64,000 nucleotides of DNA, from NCBI RefSeq assembly GCF_023973825.1, contig NC_090124.1:62001-126000 (forward strand), in the 5' to 3' direction. This document shows, piece by piece, positions 27,209-39,893 of this stretch. Made by a program: the position numbers and the translations under genes. Source of the stretch: Plasmodium brasilianum (lineage: Eukaryota; Apicomplexa; Aconoidasida; Haemosporida; Plasmodiidae). The notes under the pieces are model-generated. The model was not told the DNA's origin. It saw nothing but the letters and a program-made list of their open reading frames with translations, and did no database searches. Within the stretch, counting starts at the first letter, position 1. Every line of letters starts with the position of its first letter.

Positions 27209-28459
27209 GTTCAACATGTTTGACACAAACTTGGAACAAACTTTTTATATATATACAATAATCCCGGTTATAATACTGATATTAATGATAGGCATTGTTT
27301 TAATATGAATTACCGGTTAACTGAACAAGTTTTTAAACATCTTTATATTCAATATCAAAATTATTATTCTAATTCAATTATTTCTAAACTTCAAAATGTA
27401 TAGGAAAAAATTATTCAAGGTGAACACAATACCAAACCAAATATATGACATTCAGATGGAGCTCTATATTATATGGACTCTATGGAAGAATTAAAATATG
27501 TGTTTGACTACAGTGAAGATTTTTATTTCATTAGAGAGGAATCTTTCCAAAATAGTTGTAATGCTTGTTATACACATTTTGATTATCTTATAGATAGTTT
27601 TCATTATACTTTAAGTGGAAACACAAATATGAACAATGGACTGGAAATATGTGTAGAGAATATATCAAAAATGATAAAGAACATCATCCTAAAAATATCA
27701 TAGAAAGGAACGCACAAAGTTAAATCAACTTCTGTAATTAGAAGCAACTATCAATCCCCGTTGTAAAAGAGCTATTAATGCATTCAAAAAAATACAATTA
27801 TTTAGTTCATATTATCTTGATTGATAATCGTGGAATAAGAATGAAATAAAAAGAAGCTATGGGTAAATCCGTTGAAATCTTAACTAAACCTTAAGATGCC
27901 ATGGAAATACCTAGAAATGACTTAGTCGAAATGGCAACGGATACATTACAATCCACAAGTATGACGGGACTACCTGAGATAATCATATTATTAACTGGGA
28001 AAAAAATTATTAGTGAACATAATTTTTTTAGCGCATTATGTTCAAAAGCAAAAACAGCCAAATCTTCAACTCTTTTTACTTTTATATTATTATATATTTT
28101 TCCGTTAGTTTTTTTTTTATTTTTTTCGTTTTGTATAGGGTAAACATAAAGTCCATTGTAAATTTCAAATGTTTTTCTCTAAGTTTTAATAGCATTCATA
28201 GCATATTTTAATCAAAAATTCATAATTATAAAAATAAAACATTATATATATAATATTCTTTTCATTTTTTTATTAGAATTCTCCACTTCGGAGATATTTT
28301 CCATTTTTCTTCCCACGAACAAAAAAAAAAAAAATTCCTTTTAATATTAATCTAAGAAAAATTCAAGAATTTTTAAATGAAAGTTGTAAATCATCAAGTG
28401 ATAATATTTGGAATATCATATATCATATATCATATAATTGTTTATCAATTAACAAGTAG
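27209..28459 (+). pseudogene. pir: decayed pir gene
   Basis: An acceptor (ACCCTTAG) precedes 27209. Exon 2 then reads FNMFDTNLEQ and, after a shift, RHCFNMNYRLTEQVFKHLY, which aligns with KHWYDVNFWLVEQVYKNLY in the 43111 gene and with the usual PIR motif C-x-DLNYWL. Two stops follow, then MEELKYVFDYSEDFYF, NACYTHFDYLID and, in another frame, FKWKHKYEQWTG, all in the order of the complete gene. Near 27901-28139 a last open piece ends in a hydrophobic segment (FILLYIFPLVFFLFFSFCI) at donor GTAAAC. A 137-bp intron leads to exon 3 (28277), where NSPLRRYFPFF is followed by a run of about 15 A with a shift, then LRKIQEFLNESCKSSSDN and TAG at 28457-28459. Compared with the 43111 gene this copy keeps the first conserved Cys. 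Multiple breaks make it a clear pseudogene. Confidence 0.75.
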
Positions 28460-31400
28460 TAAATCGATATAGAATATCAACTGAATTAGCTCCAACCTAT
28501 AATATAAATAAATTACAGTTCTTATTATAATTATAAATAATATAAAATGAAATTTTAAAATTAATTATATGACTAGTATAAATTATACATAAAATGTATA
28601 GATAAATAGGATAAATCGAGTGTATATTCATGTGCATTATCAAAATTAATAATATAACTTTAAAACGATGTAAAATAATAACAATAAAGCAGTATATAAA
28701 TATTCATTTTAAAAATAATAAACTCAAAAGATCGCAAAGTCTTCAATTGTACGACAGGAGTTTCTAATGAAACGGAAGTGAGGTTTTAGCAAATAATAAT
28801 ATTCCCTAAAGTAATGATAATTTGATCAAATTGAAGTTAAAATATATAAAAATAATGCTGAAAACGTGTAAATGTCAATAATGGGGGAAAAATATTTTGT
28901 GATGTTCTGTAATAAATAGATTGTTAAAATATATTCAAATATGAATATATGATCCGCCTTATTTTAATGGAGATATTCACGACGGCGCCACAGAAAACAT
29001 ACAGTTATACATAATTTGTAATATTGAAATTATGTAGCAATATAAAACAATATGCATATTTAAACATTTCTCTAATTGTATGAATATACCTTATGATAAT
29101 TATTAAAAAAAAGTAAATCTCTATGTAAATTAAAATAAAAATAAATAAAAAATATAAAACTTATAGCGCATATTGATTTTGTTTAAAAACAAAAAATATA
29201 ATATAATTAATCACTAAGAAAGTATACTGTTTAAATTAAATAAAATTATATGTATAATTTATTGTTATTATCGAGCACGAAAGCTAATATTAGATATTCT
29301 TATGTAATACCTTATTTATAAATAAAAATAATAAATTCCAATATATTTCTTTCCAATATAAATGTATTGGTTAGACAGGTGATCATTCAGATAAATATTT
29401 GATATAGTGTGAAATATCTAAAAAATTTTTGAAATTTTGGACAGTGACGAACAAGCTTTTTGAATAATTAATTTTAACATAATATTCATATATGATGTTT
29501 GTTATCATTATTTAAGTACATTTGATTAAACTAAACAACTGTAAAATAAATGTTTTTCTTGAATATTTAATTTTCTTTATGCATAATAATAGTGCACATT
29601 TGAATGTCTTTACATATTAAATTACAGCATATAAAATACAAATAATTACTGATTGTTATGATAACATGTTATTCTAAATTCATTCATCTTCAGCATATAT
29701 ACATCTAGCAATAAGAAGACAACATATAAGATATTATAGTACGTAAAAATAAAAATAAACAATACTATATATAGTGACATAATAAATAAGGGAGAATACA
29801 TCATCAGAAATTTAATGTAATTCAGAATTTATAATCGGAAAATACATTTGCAATTGATAGTTAATAAAATGAGTTAGTGAAACTTTTATTTTTATAGTAT
29901 TGTTAGATGAAGTAAGATCATATAAAACATAAACACTTAGAAATATTTATGTACATTTAAAAAATATTTTAACTTCTGCGATATATTCGTATATATTAAT
30001 ATTTAAATAATTTATGTGCTTTTTGTTTATTCAATTATTTTTCTTTAATTTTATATTTCTTTCTATATTTATATTAAGACTTATAATAATACATAAATTG
30101 TTCAAAAAGTTTAATTAAATGAATATTACAAAATTTTAAAATTAAATAAACAAAAAAAAATTTATCACAAAATTTACATAATATATTATAAAGGATGGAT
30201 ATTTTATAAACTAAAAAATAAATATATATATAATTAAATTAATTATAATTGGATGACTTGAAAGATTTCCTATAAATAATAATAAAAACATTTTACTCTA
30301 TACTTTTCTCTATTATAATATATTGGGAAAATATGACTTTGTATTTTCATATGTTATAATTTTCATCACGTAATGTATCTATATTTTGTATCAATTATAT
30401 ATATATATACATATACAAAAATGAAATAAATATAACTAAGTAGAACAAAAAATATATTTATAAGAATTACATCCTTAACTATTCCAAATGGGGATATAGG
30501 TATTATATATTTTTTAAGATCCAAATATAATGACAACATACTTACAACTTAAATTTGAAACATTTTATTATATATATTTAGTGATAGTTACACTATGAAA
30601 ATTTATTTGTACTATTTATTTTATTTTTAATAGACATAATAATATCCTTGTAAAACGATATTATCATATTTTTCTGTTATACTTTTGGAAAGTACTTTTA
30701 TCGCTATTCAATATAAAATTAATAATAATTAATAATGAAATTACTTTAAATAAGTATGGTAATAACAATGAGAATAGATATCTTTTATTGTAAATGCAGC
30801 CTTATGATGAATTACTTTATTGTATATATCATTAAATATTTTCACAAAATACATATATAATTATAATTTAAAAGGACATATGTTTTTAAAAAATAAACAT
30901 ATATATATTTAAATATATTTAGAATGGATTATTATTGGTTATAGTTCATATATATATATGTGTATATATATATGTATGTATGTAATGTAGTTTTTCTTTA
31001 ATATGTTTATTGTGAATACAGCAAATTATATACATCTTCTTTATGTATATGTAATCCATAAAATGTTATTTGTTTTAAATGCAAATAAAATTATACGGAG
31101 AAGCTATATATTAATAGAATGAAATAACAAGTATGTGTTCCTTCTTTTACGGTTAAGATATAATATGCTAGTCTACGTATTGGAAAATATATTTTTAATT
31201 TATTTTATTTTGTTGTTTTTTTTTTAAATAGACTTTAAATATATATTTATTCACAATATTATAATTTTACATTAATTTTTCGTTCCTAATTATATTTAAA
31301 GGGTAATATTTAAAAATGTTCATATATAATTATGCTGGACAGAACTTTGATCTTGCGAAAATATATAACTGTTGAATACACCAGTATATCAAAAAGCTTA

Positions 31401-34400
31401 GACAAATAATGGTTTTATATCTCCTTTATACAAAATAATTTTAATTATTATTTACAAATTATATTTAATGATGCATTTTTTTTAAACTATTAATTACTTG
31501 GATGTAATGAATAAATTTTTATTTTCATTAATACGATAATGCACAATTATTGTATGCCACTACAATACAAGACACACAATATTATTAAAAATGTTTTAAT
31601 TTTTTTATATTATCTTTTAAAACTTTTTTCCAATGTATTTTTTCATTATTTCTTATTATTTTCTCCTAATTTCACTATTTTATTTTTTTAAAATAGAGTT
31701 TATAACATTATTATCTAGCCTCTTATAAATATTATATATAAACAGTTCTAATGAACCAAAATTATATTTGAAGTACATTATATATATTTTTTTTTTAATA
31801 CTTTATGTTGTTATAAGACACACGATGCCTAATTAAATATTTCCAAATCCACAGTATAACTTTTAATATTCATAATTCTTATTTTATAAATTTCATAAGT
31901 ATTTATAGTTCTCATTACAAATATATTATATCATATATTCATATTTACTTTAATCATATTAATTTTTTATTTGGCCATAAAACATTCGATGATTATTCGT
32001 AAATTTATAAAAGATATATTTATACTTAGTATATTTACAAAATAAAACATGCAATGTTAGTTAAATGAATATATAATTAATAATTTTCTTATATTATTAA
32101 GGAGTGATATATCTTGCGTTTCTCATTTGACGTTAGTTTTCCCTCTAATAATTCTGTGTTTTTTATTAATCATATGAAAAAATAAAAATAAATAAATATT
32201 ATTTTTGTCGAGAGCTATTTTTAAAACGAAATAACATAAATATTAATGATAATTAACAGTAAATACTTATTTTTTTTTTTAAATAACCTACGACATTGTA
32301 CATGTTCCATGCATAATAATAACACTACAGTCTTTTTTGAGGTTCTTATTGGCATTGCATGTTAATATATTTAATTGAATATTATGTGTAATAATAAATA
32401 ATTTACAATGCATGCTCTTTTATTATATTAATAACTGTTATTACAAATACATTTGTGCTTATATGTTAGCAGAGCATAAAATAAACTATTTGATTTTGAT
32501 GAATATAACAAAATAAATAAAAATGTTTAGTACACATATTTTTATTTCTCATTGTATACTATAATTATAAAAGTCAATTACATATTAATAGTGAACTTAT
32601 TTTTACATATATAATATGTGTAATCATATTATTTTCTAAAAATATACACCAAAAAAAAAAAAAAAATTCATTAAAATAATACAACAGAATTAGATTCATA
32701 AATGTTCAACACATATATTAAATATTGAATATCAGAGTATTTAAATAATATTTTATTAAATTCTTCAAATAAAATGATAAAATTTAAAAAAAATGTTCTC
32801 TCGTATAAATGATAGTAAAACAGGAGAAAACAAAACATATAAAAAGTAATAGGTATAATTTATTTTACCATTTAATATCAATTTCTTTTATAACAATAAA
32901 TCAATTAATCAAAAATTATATTAAAACCGTTATAACAATGAAAAAATATCATTGTACTTTATTTCTAATATTAAATATAAAAATGAATTTATATGTATAT
33001 TATTACGTAAATATATTCATACAAAAAAAAACATAATATATTTATTATATATATAATATGTTTTTGTACTTAAAATATTCATATGTGTCTTTACTACACT
33101 TGTAAGGATAAATATAAGTAAAATAATTTTATTATTTAATTAAAATATATAATAATAATTTTTTTTTCGCATAAAAATAATGTTATCTGTGATGTATAAA
33201 ATATATTGTAGAAAAGTATAATATCATCAAATGTATTTTTTATCTATAATTTATTATAGACTTTTCATTTAAATATTTAACTATGCACTTAGTATATTAT
33301 AAGCATACAAATCGTTTTATCTCCTTTTATGCTACTTTTAAAAAATTCATGATTAGCGTGCCTTTAAAAATTTTTTTAATTCTAAATAATTATCCTATTG
33401 GTCTTATTGTTCATAATACAATTCAGCGATATTAAAGAAAATAAAATTATATATGAGTTCATAAACTTATTATACCTTATCAAAATCAAATATGGTAATT
33501 CCCTAATGTACACATGAACAAAAATAAAATATATGTTTTAACTATAAAATATAGAAGAAAAATTGAAATAAATAAATTATAATTGTTAATGCACTGTGAT
33601 AATGTACATATTTTAAGTATTTAATTATAATTTACTTATTTTTAATTATATTTACTAGTTCATAGTAGTTCTTTGTGTTAATATATGTTATTAATCCGAT
33701 ATATGCTTTTTCGTAAAGATAAAAAGGATAAGTTTGTCAACTCAACTTTTAAAAAAATATAAGGAAAGAATAATTATAATGGTTATAATTTTTGAAATTA
33801 TAATTTGGAAGCACTCATTCATAAATAAAAATATTCATCAATTTTATAAGTAAAAGCACATATCTATAAACAACATCGTACAAAAGAAAAAAATGTTCTT
33901 AAACGAAAATTATATTCAAAGTCATTAATCGCATTAAAGTAAATTAAATAATGCTCAATATAGTTTATATTATTAGTAGAGTTTGTACCAAGTTTGCAAA
34001 TGAAAATTTTATAAAATAATAATTTCTTAGATATTTATACTATTTACATGTAATATATCATTTCCAAGTTTTATGTTATTTTTGAAAAACTTCAAATATC
34101 TTTTTTGATTATATTATTATTCTATAACCATAATTTTTAATTAAAAATTAGTTTATACTAATATACATTAATTACATTATTCAATGGATTATCTAAATTT
34201 GTTACGTGCAAACATTTATGCACCTATATACTATATCTTTTCATAAAATGAAAAAGCCTCTAAAGGATGCAAAATATTTTTTAAAATTAGTATATGAAGT
34301 TAATTTACATTTTAAAAAAAATATTATTCATTTTATTGTTATTTAAATATACAACTCATTATTTAGCATAAGAGTAAAAAATATCCTTAAAAAGGGTATT

Positions 34401-35484
34401 TAAATGTATACACAATTTACTTTTTTCTTGTAATATTTCAGGATGATACTTAAAAAAATTAACCTTCCTATAAGATATATAAATGATTCTAAGCTCAAAT
34501 AATATAACAAGATAAATTAAACACTCTTATATATTAATATTGCTAAAATTCTTTCGCAAAAAAACATTTTCTAGACTTTTAATGAAAATTGCATGAAACA
34601 TGAATAAACTGTATAACGTTAATGATTAAAAAGTACATAAAAATTATTGATTTCATTATAAATATTTGACATATATAAAATTAGAGACTACATTTACGCC
34701 TCAATCTAAGCAATAATGTTTGTATAATACTATTAATAAACTTGTAGATTTACTTTCTAATATTTGTAATGAATCCAAACTATATGACTGATGTTATAAT
34801 TTTATATATAAGAATTTTTATGAACTGAAAAAAAAAATAAAAGAAAAAAAATGTTTGCATTAATAATTTAAAAATTACAATATACACTAAATTGTGAAGA
34901 TACTATAATTAGCCATAAGTGCCAGGTGTACTTTAATTAACTTGTTAATATTAATAATTACATAACAATAATATATATGTTTGTTGTATTTATTATTATG
35001 ACTTACACTATTCACATTTATGGGAAAAATATTTTAAACACTATAAAAAGAGTAATATGCTCAACCTATTTATAAAGATATAATAAAAACAATAATTAAA
35101 ATGTATAATTTCTGAGAAAGAATAAAAACTTGAAACTAAAGATAGTTATGTTAATATAGTATTTAAATAATAGTAAACACATCTATATAAAAATAAAACA
35201 CAGAATCTTTTCTATGTAGTCAACTCAATTTTTTTTTCGCATTTGGAGTATTACTCATGTTTTTCTTCTTTTATAAATTTAATATAAATTTCATTTTAAA
35301 CGTATAACTCAATTATAATACTGTGTATGATTTATATTCCTTTATAATTTATAATTTTAAAATAAACATATTATATATACTATCTATTTTTTATGTCCTT
35401 AATAATCTCAATAGAATCTGGTTACAAAGAAATAAATTATAGGAAAAAATTTTTAACCATAATATTTATTGTATGTGTAATCAT
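28460..35484. other. long AT-rich gene desert
   Basis: About 7 kb without a recognised gene. The frame at 32809-33036 (+) is Ile/Lys/Tyr-rich and without a motif. A short less AT-rich patch near 28950-29000 (containing GACGGCGCCA) has no open frame. T-rich and (TA)n tracts occur near 30946-30985. Confidence 0.45.
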
Positions 35485-35598
35485 GAATGATCACAAGAAG
35501 ATGCATAATGGGAACATGAAAACTGGAATAACAGGAATATTATCCAATCATATCATTCTGAATTAGTTTCCTTCTGGAATTATCACAGATATAAATAA
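35485..35598 (+). pseudogene. possible remnant of a tryptophan-rich antigen gene
   Basis: In one plus frame 37 codons read E-stop-SQEDA-stop-WEHENWNNRN, then IIQSYHSELVSFWNYHRYK, before a stop. Tryptophan is rare in chance frames of such AT-rich DNA, yet three occur in about 30 codons, and the TGA and TAA could be former sense codons. Tryptophan-rich antigens are a known subtelomeric family in vivax-type parasites. The piece is short and I could not match a specific domain, so this remains tentative. Confidence 0.28.
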
Positions 35599-36949
35599 AA
35601 GATATGAGAATAAAGCAAATAAGTTGCTTCCTTTGATTTTATTCTAAAACATCATATAAAATATATATATATTTTTCTGTAATTTAATTATTTCACATAT
35701 ATATTTTATTTACATAGGAGAATATATTTAAAAAAAATAGAGTAATACTTAATATTAAAAAATATATACAAATAAATATAATATATATATATATATACCT
35801 AGAGACAGAGAGAGAAGTTGATACAGATATATCTTTTATTAAAATTCTTATAAGCCCTGTTTTTAGCTTTTTCGCGCACAGTTGTTCATATATTCTAATT
35901 TCATTTTAACTTGGTTATAAGGATATTTTTACAAAGGAAAAATTATGCATGAATTATTGCATTATCTACAAATACTTTTTAAAATATACGTAAGAGTGAT
36001 AATCAAATCTTATATTAATATTATATTTATATTGTACCTTAAATTTATAAAAAGTAAAATATAATATTTAAAACATAATGAAAATTCCTAGTAGAACAGT
36101 TATATGGGAATCATGCTTTACACTTATTTAATTAAACCTGCACAACAAAGTAGCGTAATTTTTTTTTGTAAACATTATTAAAATTTATCTAACAAATAAA
36201 AACAATGTTATATACTAATGAAGAATAAATAAAAAAATAATAAAATTATTATGATTACATTTTATTTAAAAAATAACAGTTATAAATATAAATAATTCAT
36301 TAATTATCATTATAACTATATATATTTTTTATGCATGTTTAAAATAATATTAACTATTTACTTAACACATTTATGCAGTTAGAAAATAACAAATGTGTAA
36401 ATAAATACATATACATTCTTATATGATTATATAAAATGCGTATTCATTTTTATTAATCCCAATGATAATTTATCTTTTTATAGATATATAACATATTTTA
36501 AAAAATTTACTACTGTGAAAAGACAACGAAAAAGGAGATATCTACATATATTTCGTAAGTATATAATTAAAGTAAACTGTGTAATCTATATATTCATTAT
36601 AATAAAAATTAAAAAAAATATATACATAAATTTGCAGCATAATGCATAATTAAGTAGTTTTAGCAACAAAGAATTAACAGAATAATTAAATGCAACAATA
36701 CAATAATAAATAGTTATAATTTCTCATTTAACTGTAAATACATATAATTCCCAAGTTAGAAAACAATTATAGATGATATATATTTAATTAAAATATTGAG
36801 AAATACAAGAGTTTTTCCTAAAATGAAAGATATCATTTTTCCTCTAACGATACAATTACATATGGCTATATTTTATATAAAATTAAGTATAAAATTCTTC
36901 GCATGTTGTTAAAGTTCTGACAAAATGTACTGTCATATGGAGTGATATT
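35599..36949. other. AT-rich stretch without a recognised gene
   Basis: Nothing coding was seen. A short purine run (AGAGACAGAGAGAGAAG, about 35801-35817) follows a (TA)n tract. Confidence 0.4.
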
Positions 36950-38053
36950 TTATTTTCTTTTTTTTATTGAAACAAAATTTTAATTGAGTAAATAGAATAA
37001 AAATAAAAATATTAAAAAAGAAAAGATAAATTTAAAAATATTTTAGTAAATATTTCCAATAGCATTATTTATAAAAAGGTCAAACCTAAAGTAATTTAGG
37101 GAAGAATTATTTTTATTAATAAAAACTTTATATATCCACTTCAATATTTTAACAGAAAAATTCTAAATTTTTGTTATTAATACTTCTCAGAATATAAATA
37201 AAAAAAATGTCATCTTTAATGCCTATCGAATTTATTACATATTTGGAATAAAACATATATGTGATAAGAATGGGAGCATTAGTAAATATTAATAATACAA
37301 CAATTATATCTTTCCTAAGTTTCCTATTATTAACCTTAGTTATTTGCGCATGTTATTCCTTTTAAACATTATTTTACTACAGGTAACATAAATTATTATA
37401 TAGCATAGAATAAAAGCTACAAATTGAAAAAAAATATAATAAATAAGTTTTTTATTGTTATACAAATTTTAAGTCCATATGTTCCATATACCTACAACTT
37501 TTAGAGCTTTTATATAATAGCATTTTATATTTTATTTCTAGGATATAATTCACCCTCAATAACATAACGTTTTGAAAAGTATAATCCATATCAACAGTTC
37601 CATATTTTTGTATAAAAATAACCATAAATTCCATATTGTAATATTTATTTAACTTAAAATGTATTTCATTCATTAATATTTTAGATAAATTTATTAAATT
37701 TAAGAATTCAGTTATTTTCTTTCTATACATTTGAAATAAAATAAATTTATACTTTTTAATGAAATATTAATAATAAAAAAAAAGATTAAAATGTAAAAGT
37801 AAATATAGTAAAATAACACTTTTAGTAAAAATGATAATTTTAAAAACATTTCAATCAATGATAATTTAAAATAAAACAATTTATCGGATAAAATAGTATC
37901 GTCAAGATATGTTAAAGGATAATGTATAACATAAAAAATGAGAGAATAAAGGAAATTCTTATATGCATTAATTTCATCCTCAAAATTTTTATAAAGGGTA
38001 AATAACCGTCCATCTTTATTATTCATATATAGATTAATTATGAGCCAAAACAT
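36950..38053. repeat. diverged 1-kb duplicate, copy B
   Basis: Collinear partner of 16020-17110 (see that entry for the matching stretches). Here the segment is not followed by an exported-protein gene in the equivalent place, so the flank has outlived, or become separated from, its gene. It contains the minus-strand remnant listed at 37458-38053. Confidence 0.55.
37458..38053 (-). pseudogene. remnant of an unrecognised coding sequence
   Basis: Two overlapping minus frames cover this stretch: 38053-37712, with NNKDGRLFTLYKNFEDEINA then DDTILSDKLFYFKL and a hydrophobic end, and 37730-37458, with QKYGTVDMDYTFQNV and KSSKSCRYMEHMDLKF. A one-step frameshift between them would make one reading of about 190 codons. 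Copy A at 16.9-17.1 kb keeps a related peptide (NDIILSRKLFY), which suggests old coding sequence rather than chance. I do not recognise the family and see no signal sequence or splice partner. Confidence 0.33.
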
Positions 38054-38402
38054 AAATTAATTTATAACACCTATATAACGAAATCAAATTAAATAAAATT
38101 GATGTTTCATGAGATGTTCTATTAAACGTAGATATATTTTTATTCCTTACTATTTGTTGCAAATAGTATTCTGAGATAAATATAAAAATATAATACATTA
38201 AATATAATAATTTAATTGTATATTAATATATTAACATCAATTTTCCTAATAAAATTACTCTTCTAAAAAATATTTAATTAAATAAAAATAATAATAATAA
38301 TATATTTAATAAATTCTATAATATCCTATATAATTCATATTACACTGTAGAACTGAACAAAAATATTATTATTTTTTTATTTCACCATTTCACATGTATA
38401 AA

Positions 38403-38469
<67 letters not shown>

Positions 38470-39589
38470 TAAACATATTTATGAAGACCATAAGATTGGG
38501 ATCTTTGGATATTTTCATTGTATCAATATTTCTTAATTAATTCAATATGACAAATTTTTAATTATATGAAAAAATTTAGCAGCCCATCTTAATGATATTA
38601 CGGCACATGAAAAATATATAATGATACAAATTATACAAAATCACATTCTCCATTTAATAAATATTTTCTGAGCTCTCATAAAAATGACTAAGTTTCCCAT
38701 TTTTATATATATTTATTTTTTTTGAAAATTATATTTTGTATTTTATAGTTATCAAAGATATCCGTGTCAAAATTAATTACTTATGCATATTCATCTGAAT
38801 AATAAAATTATATATATATATTACATTTTTTCTGAAATTTTTACGTTATTCCATATTTAATGTATGCACAATAAATGCATATTTTTATTATGCGTATATA
38901 TATACGGACTTATTCATTTATTTATTGTATATGCGTAAACTTATTGATTTATATGTAAACTTATATGAACCCCTTAATAAGTTTTAACAGGTAGATATAC
39001 TACCACTAGTAATGTGCATTCCTCTAAATATTCTTTTTGTAATAATACTTTACCTTTCCTTTAATATATTCTGCTATTATATTATAATAATGGTGATATA
39101 TATAACTTTTTTTATTTCATTATTTTGTTTAACAATAAATTTAGCTGTATTATATATATTTTCACTGAAAATTTTATTTTACTACTATTTCATCAGGTAA
39201 TATTTTTGCATTAATCTTTATCATATAATATCTAATATCTTTTAATCACGTTATTAGTACTAATAAATTTATTGAAATGTTCCCACATAAACATGTATGT
39301 TTTAATTAATAACAAAAAATTTTGACATTTCATGTTTAATCTGTATGTTTATTTACAAGGACATATTTTTCATTTAACTCTAGTATTTGATTAACATTTA
39401 TTTTTTTTTAATTAATCTAATATGTTCAAAACTTAGTTAATATATTCATAGACCACGTAATTTTTCATATATTTATATAATATTAAATTTTCAAAGAAAA
39501 AAAAAACAAAAAAAAACAGTTAATAAATTAATATCAGTATAGTTTTCCACAATTTTTTTGTATAATGTTGTCAACAACAAAAATTCATA
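38054..39589. other. AT-rich stretch with microsatellites
   Basis: No gene was recognised. The frame at 39012-39200 (+) is almost purely hydrophobic (Ile, Leu, Phe, Tyr) and looks like a chance frame in T-rich sequence. Confidence 0.4.
38411..38471. repeat. (AT)12 followed by about nine TTTA units
   Basis: An AT dinucleotide run (38411-38434) passes directly into a TTTA tetranucleotide run to about 38471. It is a simple-sequence tract and should be length-polymorphic between isolates. Confidence 0.9.
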
Positions 39590-39893
39590 TCTTCTTTTGT
39601 TATAAATTTATTTAATAATAAATATTTAAGTAATAACAAAATAGAAACAAGTCGACAATTGCGTAATAAAAATAATGAAATACTAGGTATAGGTATCCTT
39701 ACATTTGTTGGTTCATTGGTACAATAATCAAATATGAAAATATTATACATGAAGTTCCAACAATATATCAAAAACATAAAAATAGATACTGATTATATTT
39801 AACCATCAACATGAACCATAAAACATATTATAGTAAAGAGGAATTAAATGATTTAATGGAATTATTTATATTCTCCATATTTGATCAAAGTTA
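39590..39893 (+). pseudogene. possible remnant of a small exported-protein gene
   Basis: One plus frame reads NNKIETSRQLRNKNNEILG and then a moderately hydrophobic stretch (IGILTFVGSLVQ) before TAA. Further on another frame reads MNHKTYYSKEELNDLMELF to about 39893. RQLRN has the R-x-L core of a PEXEL but lacks the acidic fifth residue. There is no recognisable signal exon in phase. The amino acid mix is less biased than in chance frames here, but the evidence is weak. Confidence 0.25.

Noticed and set aside
28950..29000. Less AT-rich patch containing GACGGCGCCA, considered as an RNA gene
   Set aside because: No fold or RNA-gene consensus could be seen, and it is only tens of bases long.
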